Below, piece after piece: positions 1-8,335 of a stretch of 64,000 nt of DNA; position 1 is the first letter of the stretch, and each line of letters opens with the position of its first letter. The notes below the pieces were generated by a model, which made no database searches, was not told the origin of the DNA, and was given only the letters and a program-made list of their open reading frames with translations. The stretch spans positions 248,001-312,000 of the forward strand of contig CAWITA010000023.1 in assembly GCA_963838835.1 (NCBI GenBank), written 5' to 3'. Origin of the DNA: Bog-473 sp963838835. Its GTDB lineage: Bacteria; Actinomycetota; Acidimicrobiia; Acidimicrobiales; RAAP-2. The position numbers and the translations under genes are program-made.

Positions 1-577
1 GCCAGTAGAACCGTCCACCGCGCGTACGCAGGTTTTTTCGGAGTCCGGTCAGGTCGCTCGGCCTTGGGCGATGAGGGTTGTAGGCCGCGACGGCATCTGC
101 GACCTCTTCGATTGAAGAAAATCCTGTCTCGGCACGCTCGACCATGAAAGTACCGATTCGCTGCGCTCCCGCCTCCTCCATGTCGGGGACGATGTCCACC
201 AGCAGGACACTGCTAGCAACACCAGGGGCGAGTTCGCCAGTCAGCAAAATCGACGTCAAGCCGCCGAGCGAGGCCCCGACTAGCACTGGCGGGTCGTTGA
301 GGCGTGCGAGGACGAGCCGGACATCTTCGGCGAAGGTCTCAAGGCGGTAGTCACCAACCTCTGACCATGCCGAGTCACCGTGGCCGCGGGCGTCGAGCGT
401 CAGCGCCTGCCAGCCACGCTGAGCGACCCTTGCCGCAGTTCCCCCCCACGAGTGGCGCGTCTGGCCACCCCCGTGCAGGAATACAACCGGCGCGTGTCGG
501 GGATCCCCTCTGCGATCGCCAACGAGGTGGAGGCCATCCCTACCTTCGAAGTCAAGGACTGCTATTTCCGCTTCCAT
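1..577 (-). CDS. alpha/beta hydrolase, 3' end missing at window edge
   Basis: The reading frame runs off the left edge, so only the first 192 residues are visible. It begins MEAEIAVLDFEGRDG and shows the alpha/beta-hydrolase oxyanion-hole strand VVFLHGGGQTRHSW (about residues 31-44), the turn LDARGHGDS (about 61-69) and the nucleophile elbow GASLGG with Ser103. The catalytic Asp and His would lie in the missing part. The start is the ATG whose complement is at 575-577; an upstream GTG at 598-600 is out of frame. The substrate cannot be told from the sequence; relatives are esterases, C-C hydrolases and cofactor-free peroxidases. There is no signal peptide, so it is probably cytoplasmic. Confidence 0.8.
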   Translation of the reverse strand, partial: MEAEIAVLDFEGRDGLHLVGDRRGDPRHAPVVFLHGGGQTRHSWGGTAARVAQRGWQALTLDARGHGDSAWSEVGDYRLETFAEDVRLVLARLNDPPVLVGASLGGLTSILLTGELAPGVASSVLLVDIVPDMEEAGAQRIGTFMVERAETGFSSIEEVADAVAAYNPHRPRPSDLTGLRKNLRTRGGRFYW

Positions 578-756
578 GCCGGGAAGTGTCTCGTTCCCAC
601 ACGTCCACGCGCAAAATGACTCCAAGCGGTGGCCCTAAGAAGGCGACTATGTGGCCCATTCGCCCCGCAAGGTGTCACCCCAACCCACCATCGAACTGGG
701 CACCTTCGGACCTGCTCGTATCGGCGAGCCTTGAGCGGATAGAGCGACCCCAGGTA

Positions 757-1032
757 TTACACCTCCACGCTGATTTCGATCCGGGGTGGTCCGCTCACGC
801 CCGCTCTAGCCATTGCGTCCTTCAGATCGGGATCGTCGGCGAAGGCGTGAGCTTCCTCCACGGAGGAGAACCAGTGCAGCCCTGTAATCTCGTTCGGATC
901 GTCGGCATTCCGAAAGACGGTGGCGTCTCTGACCCCGTGCTTGTCACGTATCGGTTGCGCCTTGTCATATTCGATCCGCCAAGCGTCAAAATCCTTCACA
1001 GGATGCTCTACTACCATCAATACCCTTGCCAT
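757..1032 (-). CDS. small ABM-fold (ferredoxin-like) protein
   Basis: A 91-residue protein beginning MARVLMVVEHPVKDFDAW, with the beta-alpha-beta pattern and HWFSSVEEAHAFADDPDLK segment typical of dimeric antibiotic-biosynthesis-monooxygenase or DUF1330-like domains. Such proteins are small homodimers, sometimes cofactor-free oxygenases, often of unknown role. A good ribosome site (GAGGAG) lies 6 bases upstream of the ATG. There is no partner on the same strand close enough to be an obvious operon. Family placement is by fold pattern only. Confidence 0.7.
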   Translation of the reverse strand: MARVLMVVEHPVKDFDAWRIEYDKAQPIRDKHGVRDATVFRNADDPNEITGLHWFSSVEEAHAFADDPDLKDAMARAGVSGPPRIEISVEV

Positions 1033-1706
1033 CTGATGCTCCTCAATGTGGTGTCTAATCAGTCGAGGTCTTCGCCTCCAAGGGTACTCCTCAGGATTAG
1101 CAGCGTGATGAGATAAGTGCTCTGGACCAGCGTCAATCTATTAAGCCGCCGAAGCGATGGATAGCTGCTGATAGGGGGACATCGCCGCGGCCGGCGCGCA
1201 CGGTTCGCTGCTGGGTCTGCTCCATCGGCAAAGCGGGCCGGGCCTGGGATCGTCCACCCCCCACATGTTCCGGGCCGCGTTCTGATGGCGGCACTCGACG
1301 CAGGGTGCGCCCTTTGTGACCCCAGATCGCCGCCCGCCGCGCCGATCCGAGGACGACCACGATCTATGACCGCCAACGGGGAGAACTTCGACCGCCATGC
1401 CGCCAACGTTTTCGTGGCGTTCGTGACCGGCGGCTGGAAGGCTCCGATAGGACCCGAAGTCGATACACCGCCCTTGGGCTATCGCTACAGGCCCCTCACA
1501 AGGCCCCCCGCACCAGTTCCGCCGCCCCTGCCCTCGTTTCCCAGGTGGAGTCGCCGGACCCGGCGCGCCGCGGCTCCGGTGTCGTGTCGCTCCGGGGGTC
1601 GCTCTCTCCCACTGCAAGGGGCGCCACCGACCGGGCGGCGCCACATGCCCTCTCTCGGACCATCATGCGAGAAGCCTTCTTGACCAGGCAATATTTCTTC
1701 CGCACG
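1033..1706. other. gene-free stretch with an imperfect repeat
   Basis: I find no reading frame here that resembles a known protein; the long frames on both strands are GC-driven and Arg/Gly/Pro rich. A segment at 1224-1266 is a near copy of 5409-5450, so this may be the scar of an old mobile element. Confidence 0.45.
1224..1266 (+). repeat. imperfect ~42-bp dispersed repeat, copy 1
   Basis: Shares the core AAGCGGGCCGGGC, then GGGATCGTCCAC, then CCACATG with 5409-5450 in the same orientation, differing at a few bases and small gaps. Both copies lie in gene-free DNA. In one minus-strand frame both give GVDDPxPGPL, which hints at coding ancestry, perhaps a transposase tail, but I cannot name a family. 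Confidence 0.45.
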
Positions 1707-2474
1707 TCACTGGAGGTTGTACTCGTCGTGACGGCGCCACCAGAAGTCGGTCTCATTGCGACCGAGTGGCGCGCGATCGAGCCACTGGTACATGCCCCAG
1801 AGGCCGTCCAGCCCGCGCGCATACGCCGAGTAGGTGTGGTACACGACGCCATCGTCAATCGCGAACGCGCTCACGCCGGGTCCCTCTCGCCTGTACGTCT
1901 CCCAGTCCGTGCCGACGATGCTCGATGCGAACTCGTCGAGTCCGGAGCCCTCTTCGCCGGCCGATTGCCGAAGGTCCATTTCGCGGAAGTTGTACTCGAC
2001 GGCGCCCGACGCCCACTCCTCCTTGGTGTGCGCCGCCTGGAAGTCGTGGTTGAAGTCGCTGTCGGACGAAGACGCCCAAGGAAAGCTCCAGCCCATCCGC
2101 GCCTTGTACGCCTGCAATTTAGCCAGCGGAGCCCGCGATACCGCGTAGAGCGTGACGTCGTGATTTGCGAGATGGACCGCGGATCCGTCGAAACCGTCTG
2201 CGATCGCGGAGCAGGACGGACACCCTGCCGTGTAGTCGGCCCCGAACATGAAGTGATAGATGAGAAGCTGCGAGCGTCCTCTGAAAAGATCGGTTAGGGA
2301 TGCCGTGCCCTGCTCAGTCTCGAAGCGGTACTCCTTGTCGATTCGAACCCAGGGCAGATCCTGCCGCAACGACGCCAGTTCGTCGCTCCGCCGCGTCAGC
2401 TCCTTCTCGGCCTCGAGCAGCTCAAGCCTGGCCTCGAGCCACTCCTCACGTGTTCCGGTCTTGTGATCGGTCAT
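1707..2474 (-). CDS. DUF899 family thioredoxin-like protein
   Basis: A 255-residue protein starting MTDHKTGTREEWLEAR; longer versions of the frame extend into unrelated sequence, and a ribosome-site-like AGGAGAA lies just upstream of this ATG. It has the family's features: N-terminal helix, the strand LIYHFMFG, a GCPSC motif (Cys85 and Cys88) in the thioredoxin active-site position, and the C-terminal DGVVYHTYSAYARGLD and GRNETDFWWRRHDEY segments. DUF899 proteins are predicted dithiol-disulfide oxidoreductases with no established substrate. The gene lies downstream of the ArsR/SRPBCC pair on the same strand with a 137-bp gap, so shared control is possible. Confidence 0.88.
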   Translation of the reverse strand: MTDHKTGTREEWLEARLELLEAEKELTRRSDELASLRQDLPWVRIDKEYRFETEQGTASLTDLFRGRSQLLIYHFMFGADYTAGCPSCSAIADGFDGSAVHLANHDVTLYAVSRAPLAKLQAYKARMGWSFPWASSSDSDFNHDFQAAHTKEEWASGAVEYNFREMDLRQSAGEEGSGLDEFASSIVGTDWETYRREGPGVSAFAIDDGVVYHTYSAYARGLDGLWGMYQWLDRAPLGRNETDFWWRRHDEYNLQ

Positions 2475-2611
2475 TGCTTTTCTCCTTAATGTCGTTGCGA
2501 CTGATTGGGGTGGCCACGCCTCCAATTGCGTCTCACATCGGTGGCGTGAGCCCGGGAACCGACGATGGCGCAATGATGATGAGGATTCCAAGTCCGATGA
2601 TCCCGCGTCCA

Positions 2612-3052
2612 TCACGCTTCGCCTTCGGACCCGCGGTCGGGTCCCGGATCGCCGCCCCCGACTCGCACCGCGAGCCGCTCGAGGTAAAGCGCCCAACCGT
2701 GGCCGTGGTCGTCGACCGCATCGTCCGGCAGGCCCGAGTGCACGAGGCGCACGCGGGTCTTCTCGCCTTCGGCATGCAGCGTGATCTCAATGGTGGTCGA
2801 TCCGGGCGGGATCGGGTGGCCGTCTTCTTCCCAGCCGAAGGTGAAGACCACCTTCTCCATCGGAACGACCTCGACGTACTCCCCAGCCGACTGGAACCGA
2901 CCGGCGACGAGCACCCGGTAGATCCCGCCGGGCCGCGGGTCGATCTCGGCGAAAGTGCCGTGCCACCCGACGAGACTGTCGGGTTCGGTTAGGAAAGGCC
3001 AGATCGTCTCTGGTGTCGCCTCGATCGTGATCTCACGCACGAGCTGGGCCAT
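2612..3052 (-). CDS. SRPBCC (AHSA1-like) domain protein
   Basis: A 146-residue START-like protein beginning MAQLVREITIEATPETIW. It has the family hallmarks of a first beta strand, the TEPDSLVGWHGTFAEIDPRPGGIYRV segment (given here only as a landmark near residues 22-47), the VVPMEKVVFTFGWEEDG strand pair and a long C-terminal helix. These proteins form a hydrophobic pocket and are very often encoded next to an ArsR repressor, as here. The ATG overlaps the stop of the ArsR gene by one base (TGATG), so the two are translationally coupled. The last 15 residues are charged and probably disordered. Ligand unknown. Confidence 0.9.
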   Translation of the reverse strand: MAQLVREITIEATPETIWPFLTEPDSLVGWHGTFAEIDPRPGGIYRVLVAGRFQSAGEYVEVVPMEKVVFTFGWEEDGHPIPPGSTTIEITLHAEGEKTRVRLVHSGLPDDAVDDHGHGWALYLERLAVRVGGGDPGPDRGSEGEA

Positions 3053-3369
3053 CAGCGCTTCTCCTTGTCTCGTTGAGCGGCCTCGGCGACGTCACGGAGT
3101 CGCTCCAGTCCGGACGTCCAGAATTCGTCGAGGAACTTGCGCAGGTTCTTCATCTCGTTCCTATCCGCGCGGTACAAACGGCGCGTCCCCTCGCGCCGCA
3201 CGGTCACCAAGCCCGCCGTCTTGAGGACCGCGAGGTGCTGCGAGATCGCGGGGCGGGTGACCTCGGTGAAGTGATCGGCGATATCCGTGGCCGGCAGCTC
3301 GCACGTCCACACCAACCGGAGGATCTCGCGCCGCCGAGGCTCAGCCAAGGCCTTGAGTGCAGCATCCAC
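3052..3369 (-). CDS. ArsR-family transcriptional repressor
   Basis: A 105-residue winged-helix protein: MDAALKALAEPRRREILRLV, then the recognition helix region TRPAISQHLAVLKTAGLV and the wing REGTRRLYRADR. There are no paired cysteines in the metal-sensing positions (only one Cys, near residue 23), so it is probably not a metal sensor but belongs to the ArsR class paired with SRPBCC proteins. It is first in a two-gene unit with the SRPBCC gene. A 14-bp perfect palindrome 19 bases upstream of its start is the likely autoregulatory operator. Confidence 0.92.
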   Translation of the reverse strand: MDAALKALAEPRRREILRLVWTCELPATDIADHFTEVTRPAISQHLAVLKTAGLVTVRREGTRRLYRADRNEMKNLRKFLDEFWTSGLERLRDVAEAAQRDKEKR

Positions 3370-3387
3370 TCGATCATTATAAGCAGT

Positions 3388-3401
3388 TACTTACGTAAGT
3401 A
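3388..3401. promoter_or_regulatory. palindromic operator of the ArsR/SRPBCC unit
   Basis: TACTTACGTAAGTA is a perfect 14-bp palindrome lying 19-32 bases upstream of the ArsR start codon, in AT-rich DNA within a GC-rich window. ArsR repressors bind such short dyads overlapping their own promoter. That this dyad is the binding site is inference from position. Confidence 0.65.
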
Positions 3402-3768
3402 TCAACTAAATATAGCTGATGCGCCGTTCGCCAGCGGATCTTGGCAATCCAAATGGCAATCAAAAGGTGCTGATGACAAACCCGTGGTGTACCGCCTGGA
3501 CGGCCGGGCCGCTTCAGAATCACTGGAGCCAACGGGTAAGACCGTGTGGACGACCCAGACCGGCCCCCGGGCGAAATCGCATTTCTCAAGGGCCTCCAAG
3601 GAGCCAGGGGCTACCTCTGTGGGGTCGATGCCTCCTAGGCGAACCTCTACGGTCAGCATGTACCGCGGCACTTTCGGGCTTGGCCGGGAGCGGCAAGCAT
3701 GGCGTCAGGTAATACGGCCATCGCCCACGAACCTCATTCACAGTCCACTCGCCAAAGAGGAAAGAACG
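3402..3768. other. no convincing gene; short repeat present
   Basis: A minus-strand frame of about 89 codons (3402-3671) has no recognisable family. The stretch contains TGGCAATCAAAAG at 3454-3466, found again at 12536-12548, and a second TGGCAATC at 3442-3449. Such clustered short direct repeats resemble the ends of IS21-family elements, but I see no istA/istB gene. Confidence 0.35.
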
Positions 3769-3813
3769 GTGCTTGACCACATTTACATCTCGGTAAGCGA
3801 CGTGCCGCGCTCC

Positions 3814-4336
3814 CTAGCTTTCTACGCAGCGGCTTGGCAGCTTGGCCACACCTTGGCCATCAGGCCGAGTCCGTCGGATAGGCCACGTTGGCGGAACCAC
3901 GTGGTGTCGGCACGGACTCTGTTGGTCTTCAAGACCTGGCGGCCTGGGCCTTGGCCAGCAGCGCCTCGTTCAAGCCGTCGACGCGGACGACCCGCACCGG
4001 GTGGTGATCTTCATCAAGGTGCTCGGGTGCGGCACCGCCGTGCCGAGTGGGATCCGACAAAAGCGCTGCCACGAGATCGAATCGGCGACCTCCGGCACAA
4101 GGGCTCGAAGCCAGGCGGTAGCGGTACTTCAAGAACATCAGTCGCAGGTACGTCTCGATCAGAACCGACGGTCGCCGAGGGCAGCGTGGAAGTACGCCGG
4201 AACAGCTCGAAGAAGGCCGGATCGTCAGCACGCGGTCGACCGCCTCGAGCTCGGCCGGCATCCGAGGCACATCTCGGGGAGGATCGCTTCCCACAACGTG
4301 AGCTGCGCGTTTAAGCTAGCTTTCTACGCAGCGGCT
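3814..4336. mobile_element. insertion with decayed transposase, flanked by 21-bp direct repeats
   Basis: The 21-bp sequence beginning CTAGCTTTCTACGCAG occurs identically at 3814-3834 and 4316-4336, and the DNA between carries a minus-strand transposase fragment. The repeats mark the insertion point in the VOC gene. Twenty-one base pairs is longer than the target duplications of most IS families, so the repeat may come from recombination rather than simple transposition. No terminal inverted repeats were obvious to me. Confidence 0.65.
3929..4294 (-). pseudogene. transposase N-terminal fragment (DUF772/IS5-IS1182-like)
   Basis: Three minus-strand frames must be joined to read the homologous protein: first MPAELEAVDRVL and ETYLRLMFLKYRYRL, then a shift to EVADSISWQRFCRIPLGTAV and PHPSTLMKITTRCG, then back to VDGLNEALLAKAQAA. 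This is the N-terminal domain of DUF772-type transposases; the catalytic DDE domain is absent. At least two frameshifts plus truncation make it inactive. The exact IS family is uncertain. Confidence 0.75.
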
Positions 4337-4838
4337 CTGGAGCCCTTGGGGTGGAGAGAGCTCGGGAGTTACGACTCCTCCGTCGGACCCGCGGAAATTC
4401 CTGATCTCTACGGATTGGCCGACGGGACCTACGGCTCTGGCGTCGCGGTCGGCTCCAGTATTTGGCTGCGCCAGCGCCAGTCCGGTGAAACCGGACTGTA
4501 TGTAGGGTTTGTTGCTGACGATGAGGCCGAGGTTAACGCCGCCTACGCTGCAGCGATTGAGGCGGGCGGAACGAGCGAGGGCGAGCCAGCGATACGTGCT
4601 TACTTCGGCCCGAGCTACTACGCAGCCAACATCGCTGACTTCGACGGCAACCACCTGGAAATAGTTCACAAGAGCTTCAACCCGCCAAGCCGTCAGCATC
4701 TCGTGTAGTCGGCCTCGAAGGCATCGCGGTGATCACCGGAACACAGCCACCTCCAAGAAGAACCTCATTCACGGCCTACTAGGAGATTGCTGGAGCCGAG
4801 GCCATGCCCGCCGCCGCTCGTCGATCTAGCCTTGGGCT

Positions 4839-5336
4839 ATGGCCCGCGAGGCCGCCCCTAGCGGCGAGGTCTACGACCGTGCCGCTCGCCTCGGTCTGCT
4901 CGGTCTGATACCGGACCAGAACGCGGACTCGATCATCGAGCAGCTGGCCATCCTGCACCCTCGCAACAACACCTTCCCCGCTGAGGTCCTGCTCGAGCTG
5001 GCCGCCGAGGCCATCGAGGAGTCCGGAGCGTCACCGGCCGATCCGATCCAGTACGAGGGGATGCGCGATCTCCATCTCCCCGAGTACCACTTTCGTGCCA
5101 AGTACCAGCAGCACAAGAGCCACTACGCCCTCATGGCCGCTGCCATGATCCGGCCCGGCGTCTACCCCGATCTGCTCGACGAGGCTCACGGGTGGGGTAT
5201 TGACGACATGTGGCAGTACGCCTTCTACGCCCTGGTGCTCTACGGCCGAGTGGCGGCTGAGCAGACTGGGCGACCGCTCGAGGACGTCGCAGCCGCACTC
5301 GCCGAGCGACGGGGCATCGCCCTGGGAGATTCCTAA
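4839..5336 (+). CDS. conserved-looking hypothetical protein
   Basis: A 165-residue soluble protein starting MAREAAPSGEVYDRAARLG. It is mostly predicted helix, with acidic HPRNNTFPAEVLLELAAEAIEE and PEYHFRAKYQQHKSHYALMAA stretches and no signal peptide or membrane segment. Codon use fits a real gene (GC-rich third positions) and it has a clean stop at 5336. I do not recognise the family. It stands alone between the disrupted VOC gene and a DHA2 exporter, all on the plus strand. Confidence 0.6.
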   Translation: MAREAAPSGEVYDRAARLGLLGLIPDQNADSIIEQLAILHPRNNTFPAEVLLELAAEAIEESGASPADPIQYEGMRDLHLPEYHFRAKYQQHKSHYALMAAAMIRPGVYPDLLDEAHGWGIDDMWQYAFYALVLYGRVAAEQTGRPLEDVAAALAERRGIALGDS

Positions 5337-5408
5337 CCGCCAGCCACGAAGGCCACCACGACGCAGGGGCGACTCGACCGGCGAACCACACACTGCTGGT
5401 TGCGTTAA

Positions 5409-5450
5409 ATCGGTAAGCGGGCCGGGCTCGGGATCGTCCACTCCCACATG
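5409..5450 (+). repeat. imperfect ~42-bp dispersed repeat, copy 2
   Basis: Partner of 1224-1266. It lies in the 157-bp gap between the hypothetical gene and the exporter start. Confidence 0.45.
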
Positions 5451-5493
5451 CGCTGGTGGCGCTCCCAGGTGAAACTCAGGCGCTCGCTGGAGT

Positions 5494-6912
5494 ATGGACA
5501 TCGGAAACATGGCTGATCTCGTCGAGACCGGAAGGATGGCTCCTGCACTGCGGCGCATGCTGCTTCCCCTCGCCCTCGCCCAGTTCATCTGCAGCTTCGC
5601 CGGCTCGAACATGAACGTCATGATCAACGACATCAGCGTTGATCTGCACACGACGGTCCAAGGCGTACAGGTCTGCATCACACTCTTTCTGCTCGTGATG
5701 GCAGCGTTGATGATCCCGTGCGGCAAGCTGACGGACCGGCTCGGGAGGAAGCGGTGTTTTAGAATCGGCCTCCTCGTCTACGGAGTCGGGGCGTTGCTCA
5801 GTGCGCTCTCTCCTGGCCTCGGCGTCCTCATTCTTGGCAACTCCATCTTCGAGGGAGTCGGCACCGCCCTCTTGATCCCGCCCGTCTACATCCTCACCAC
5901 GATGTTGTTCACCGACCTGAAGTCGCGGGCTTGGGCCTTCGGCGTGATCAGTGCCATGGGGGGGATCGGCGCGGCCATGGGACCACTGATCGGGGGTGTG
6001 ATCACCACGACGATCACCTGGCGGGCCGCTTTCGTCTTCCAAGCGCTGGTGATCGTGGCGATCGTGGTCCTCTCCGGTCGCCTCGTGGACCCCGTTCCCG
6101 CCGACCCGACCCGTCCATTCGATCTGCTCGGCGCGGTCCTCTCGGCCGCCGGCCTCGTGATCCTCGTTGGTGGGATCATGGCCGCAGATCAGAGTGTCGC
6201 GCTGATGGCGGTGCTCCTCGTCCTCGGTGCGCTCGTGCTGGCGGCCTTCTTCGCCTGGATCCGTCGCCGAGAGCGTCAGGGACGTGAAGCACTCCTCTCG
6301 ACGTCGCTCTTCCACAACCGCACGTCCGACCTGGCCTTGGTCACCCAGAATGCGCAATGGGCGATTTTGCTCGGCACTTCCTTCACGGTCGCCGCGTACC
6401 TCCAGGTTGTCCGGCACTATGACGCCATTCAGACCGGGGTGATCTTCACGGCGGCCACCGTAGGGGTCCTCCTGTCATCGCTGGCGGCTCGTCCGCTGGC
6501 TCAGCGGTTCCTGCAGCGGACCCTTATCCTCAGCGGGTTCGTGATCACGATCGTTGGCATCGTTGTGCTCTTGGTGCTGGTCAAAGGGCATCCCAGCGCG
6601 TGGTACTTCGCTCCGGGCCTCTTCTTGATCGGGACAGGCCTCGGACTCATGTTGACCCCTTCGGTCAACGTTGTGCAGTCCTCTTTCCCCGAGCGCCTGC
6701 AGGGGGAGATCTCAGGGCTGTCACGGAGCGTCTCCAACCTAGGGTCGTCGTTGGGGACGGCGGTTGCGGGCACAATCCTTGTCGCGGGCCTTGCTGACCC
6801 GAAGCGCTCGTATGGCATCGCAATGATCGCTCTCGGGGTCGTCGGGCTGATCGGTCTTGGCGCGGCCGTCATGCTGCCCAGTGCCGATCCCGTCCCGCCA
6901 TCAGACTCTTGA
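5494..6912 (+). CDS. MFS exporter, DHA2 (EmrB/QacA-like) family
   Basis: A 472-residue inner-membrane protein with about 14 hydrophobic segments, the number expected of the DHA2 drug:proton antiporters. Visible landmarks are the loop motif GKLTDRLGRKRCFRIG after helix 2 (motif A, about residues 73-88) and the helix-5 antiporter motif GIGAAMGPLIGGVI (motif C). Substrate cannot be inferred; relatives export drugs, dyes or metabolites. The start used is ATG 5494; an internal ATG at 5509 is possible. No regulator gene adjoins it. Confidence 0.9.
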   Translation: MDIGNMADLVETGRMAPALRRMLLPLALAQFICSFAGSNMNVMINDISVDLHTTVQGVQVCITLFLLVMAALMIPCGKLTDRLGRKRCFRIGLLVYGVGALLSALSPGLGVLILGNSIFEGVGTALLIPPVYILTTMLFTDLKSRAWAFGVISAMGGIGAAMGPLIGGVITTTITWRAAFVFQALVIVAIVVLSGRLVDPVPADPTRPFDLLGAVLSAAGLVILVGGIMAADQSVALMAVLLVLGALVLAAFFAWIRRRERQGREALLSTSLFHNRTSDLALVTQNAQWAILLGTSFTVAAYLQVVRHYDAIQTGVIFTAATVGVLLSSLAARPLAQRFLQRTLILSGFVITIVGIVVLLVLVKGHPSAWYFAPGLFLIGTGLGLMLTPSVNVVQSSFPERLQGEISGLSRSVSNLGSSLGTAVAGTILVAGLADPKRSYGIAMIALGVVGLIGLGAAVMLPSADPVPPSDS

Positions 6913-6965
6913 CTCGCCGGGACTCCCAGTTCTGCGGCATAACCGATTGGCGAAGTTGAGCGGCG

Positions 6966-7480
6966 TCAAGAGCGTCCGTCCATGGGCCTTCCCATTTCTA
7001 AAACGGTTTGGATCATGTCGAGTGGAAACCTCTGCCCACGACCGTGGTCGGAGATGGCAAGGGAGATATGACGGCCCCGAACCATTCGCTTCGCCGCCAG
7101 CGCCTCGATTTCGTCGGTCGAGAAGTACCGAACATCGGGATGGCTAGGCGACGGCTTGATAGCGCCGCCTGTCACCTCTGAGTAGAAACGAAATTGACGA
7201 CTCCGAAACCCTCACTGGTTTGCGGGCACTGATAGATGCCGATCAAATGAGACACCGAGACGCTGAGTCCCGTTTCCTCATCGGCTTCACGCACTGCTGC
7301 CTCAGCCAAGGTCTCGCCAACCTCAGGCTTTCCCGCAGGGAGGTTGTAGCGGAACCAAACTGAGGGCTTGGACTCCTGAACAAGAAGGTAGCCGCTGACC
7401 TCATCGCCAATGAGATTGCAGCAGCCAATGATCAAGCCCGAATCGCTGGTCACCCATTGACTCTCGCACAGCAGGTCCAA
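6966..7480 (-). pseudogene. Nudix hydrolase, single-base frameshift
   Basis: The 5' part (TTG start at 7480) holds a perfect Nudix box, GKPEVGETLAEAAVREADEE followed by TGL, which binds the metal-diphosphate. After GVVNFVSTQR it stops at 7172, but the next frame continues with EVTGGAIKPSPSHPDVRYFS to the end at 6966. Adding one T in the run at about 7190 (GTTTCTAC to GTTTTCTAC) would give one continuous protein of about 170 residues, normal for the family. Everything else is intact, so a sequencing indel is as likely as a true pseudogene. It would hydrolyse a nucleoside diphosphate derivative. Confidence 0.8.
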
Positions 7481-7513
7481 GGTGCGCCTCCGTGTCGCAA
7501 TAGGGCGCGCCCG

Positions 7514-8335
7514 TCATGACTGGATGAACGCCAACAGATCAGGATTGATCGTCTCGGCGTCGATGATCGCCATGCCGTGTGACAAGCCGGGATAGATCTT
7601 CAGGGTCCCGTTCTGCACAAGTTTCGCGGCAAGAACAGAGGCGTCCTGATAAGGGACGATCTGGTCGTCCTCTCCGTGCATGAAGAGCGCCGGAACGTCG
7701 ATCTTCTTCAGGTCCTCGGTGAAGTCGGTTTCGGAGAACTGCTCGATGCAGTCGTAGGAGGCCTTGATGCCCGACTGCATGCCGAGGCGCCAGAACTGAT
7801 CTCGGACGGCCTCGGAGATCTTGGCGCCCGGCCTGTTGTACCCGAAGAACGCAGTGCTCGTGTCCTTGTAGAACTGAGACCGGTTCTCAACGAGGCCGGC
7901 GCGCAAACCGTCGAAGACCGACAGCGGTAGGCCACCCGGGTTGTTGTCGGTCTTGAGCATGAGCGGAGGCACCGCGCCGATGAAGATCATCTTCGCCAGA
8001 CGCGCCGTGCCATAGCGGCCGACGAAGCGTGCGATCTCACCTCCACCCATCGAGTGGGCGACGAGGGTGACGTTGACCAGGTCGAGTTGCTCCATCAACC
8101 CGGCTAAGTCATCGGCCCACGTGTCGTAGTCGTTCCCATCCCACGTCTGGCCGGAGCGTCCATGACCACGGCGATCGTGCGCAATCACACGGTAACCCTG
8201 CTGACCGAAGAACAGCATCTGCGCGTCCCACGCGTCGGCATTCAGCGGCCACCCGTGCGAAAACACGATCGGATCTCCCGTGCCCCAATCCTTGTAGTAG
8301 ATCTCCGTGCCATCGGTAGTGGTGATCGTGCTCAT
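7514..8335 (-). CDS. alpha/beta hydrolase, non-heme chloroperoxidase type
   Basis: A 273-residue protein beginning MSTITTTDGTEIYYKDWGTG. It has the oxyanion loop SHGWPLNADAW, DRRGHGRSGQTWDG, nucleophile elbow AHSMGGGE (Ser95), acid GEDDQIVP (Asp224) and base LSHGM (His253). These match the cofactor-free haloperoxidase/perhydrolase group, which in the cell are probably esterases or peracid-forming enzymes. Length equals the family norm. A GGAGGA ribosome site is present upstream of the ATG. No signal peptide. Confidence 0.93.
   Translation of the reverse strand: MSTITTTDGTEIYYKDWGTGDPIVFSHGWPLNADAWDAQMLFFGQQGYRVIAHDRRGHGRSGQTWDGNDYDTWADDLAGLMEQLDLVNVTLVAHSMGGGEIARFVGRYGTARLAKMIFIGAVPPLMLKTDNNPGGLPLSVFDGLRAGLVENRSQFYKDTSTAFFGYNRPGAKISEAVRDQFWRLGMQSGIKASYDCIEQFSETDFTEDLKKIDVPALFMHGEDDQIVPYQDASVLAAKLVQNGTLKIYPGLSHGMAIIDAETINPDLLAFIQS

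Larger units (their letters stand above)
3769..4708 (+). pseudogene. VOC (glyoxalase-fold) gene split by a ~500-bp insertion
   Basis: The 5' part (GTG at 3769, after AAAGAGGAAAG) encodes MLDHIYISVSDVPRSLAFYA, the first beta-alpha unit of a vicinal-oxygen-chelate protein. The 3' part from 4316 continues with LAFYAAALEPLGWRELGSY through GLYVGFVADDEAEVNAAY to NIADFDGNHLEIVHKSF, the metal-end beta strand of the family, stopping at 4708. Between them sit 502 extra bases that shift the frame. Removing exactly one copy of the flanking 21-bp repeat plus the insert restores an uninterrupted frame of about 145 codons. The intact ancestor would be a one-domain VOC protein of normal length; substrate unknown. 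Confidence 0.85.

Noticed and set aside
1141..1700. Overlapping frames on both strands between 1.1 and 1.7 kb
   Set aside because: Arg/Gly/Pro-rich, no ribosome site, no recognisable motif.
3402..3671. 89-codon minus-strand frame upstream of the VOC pseudogene
   Set aside because: Plausible composition at its start, but no family, no ribosome site and it ends in repeat DNA.
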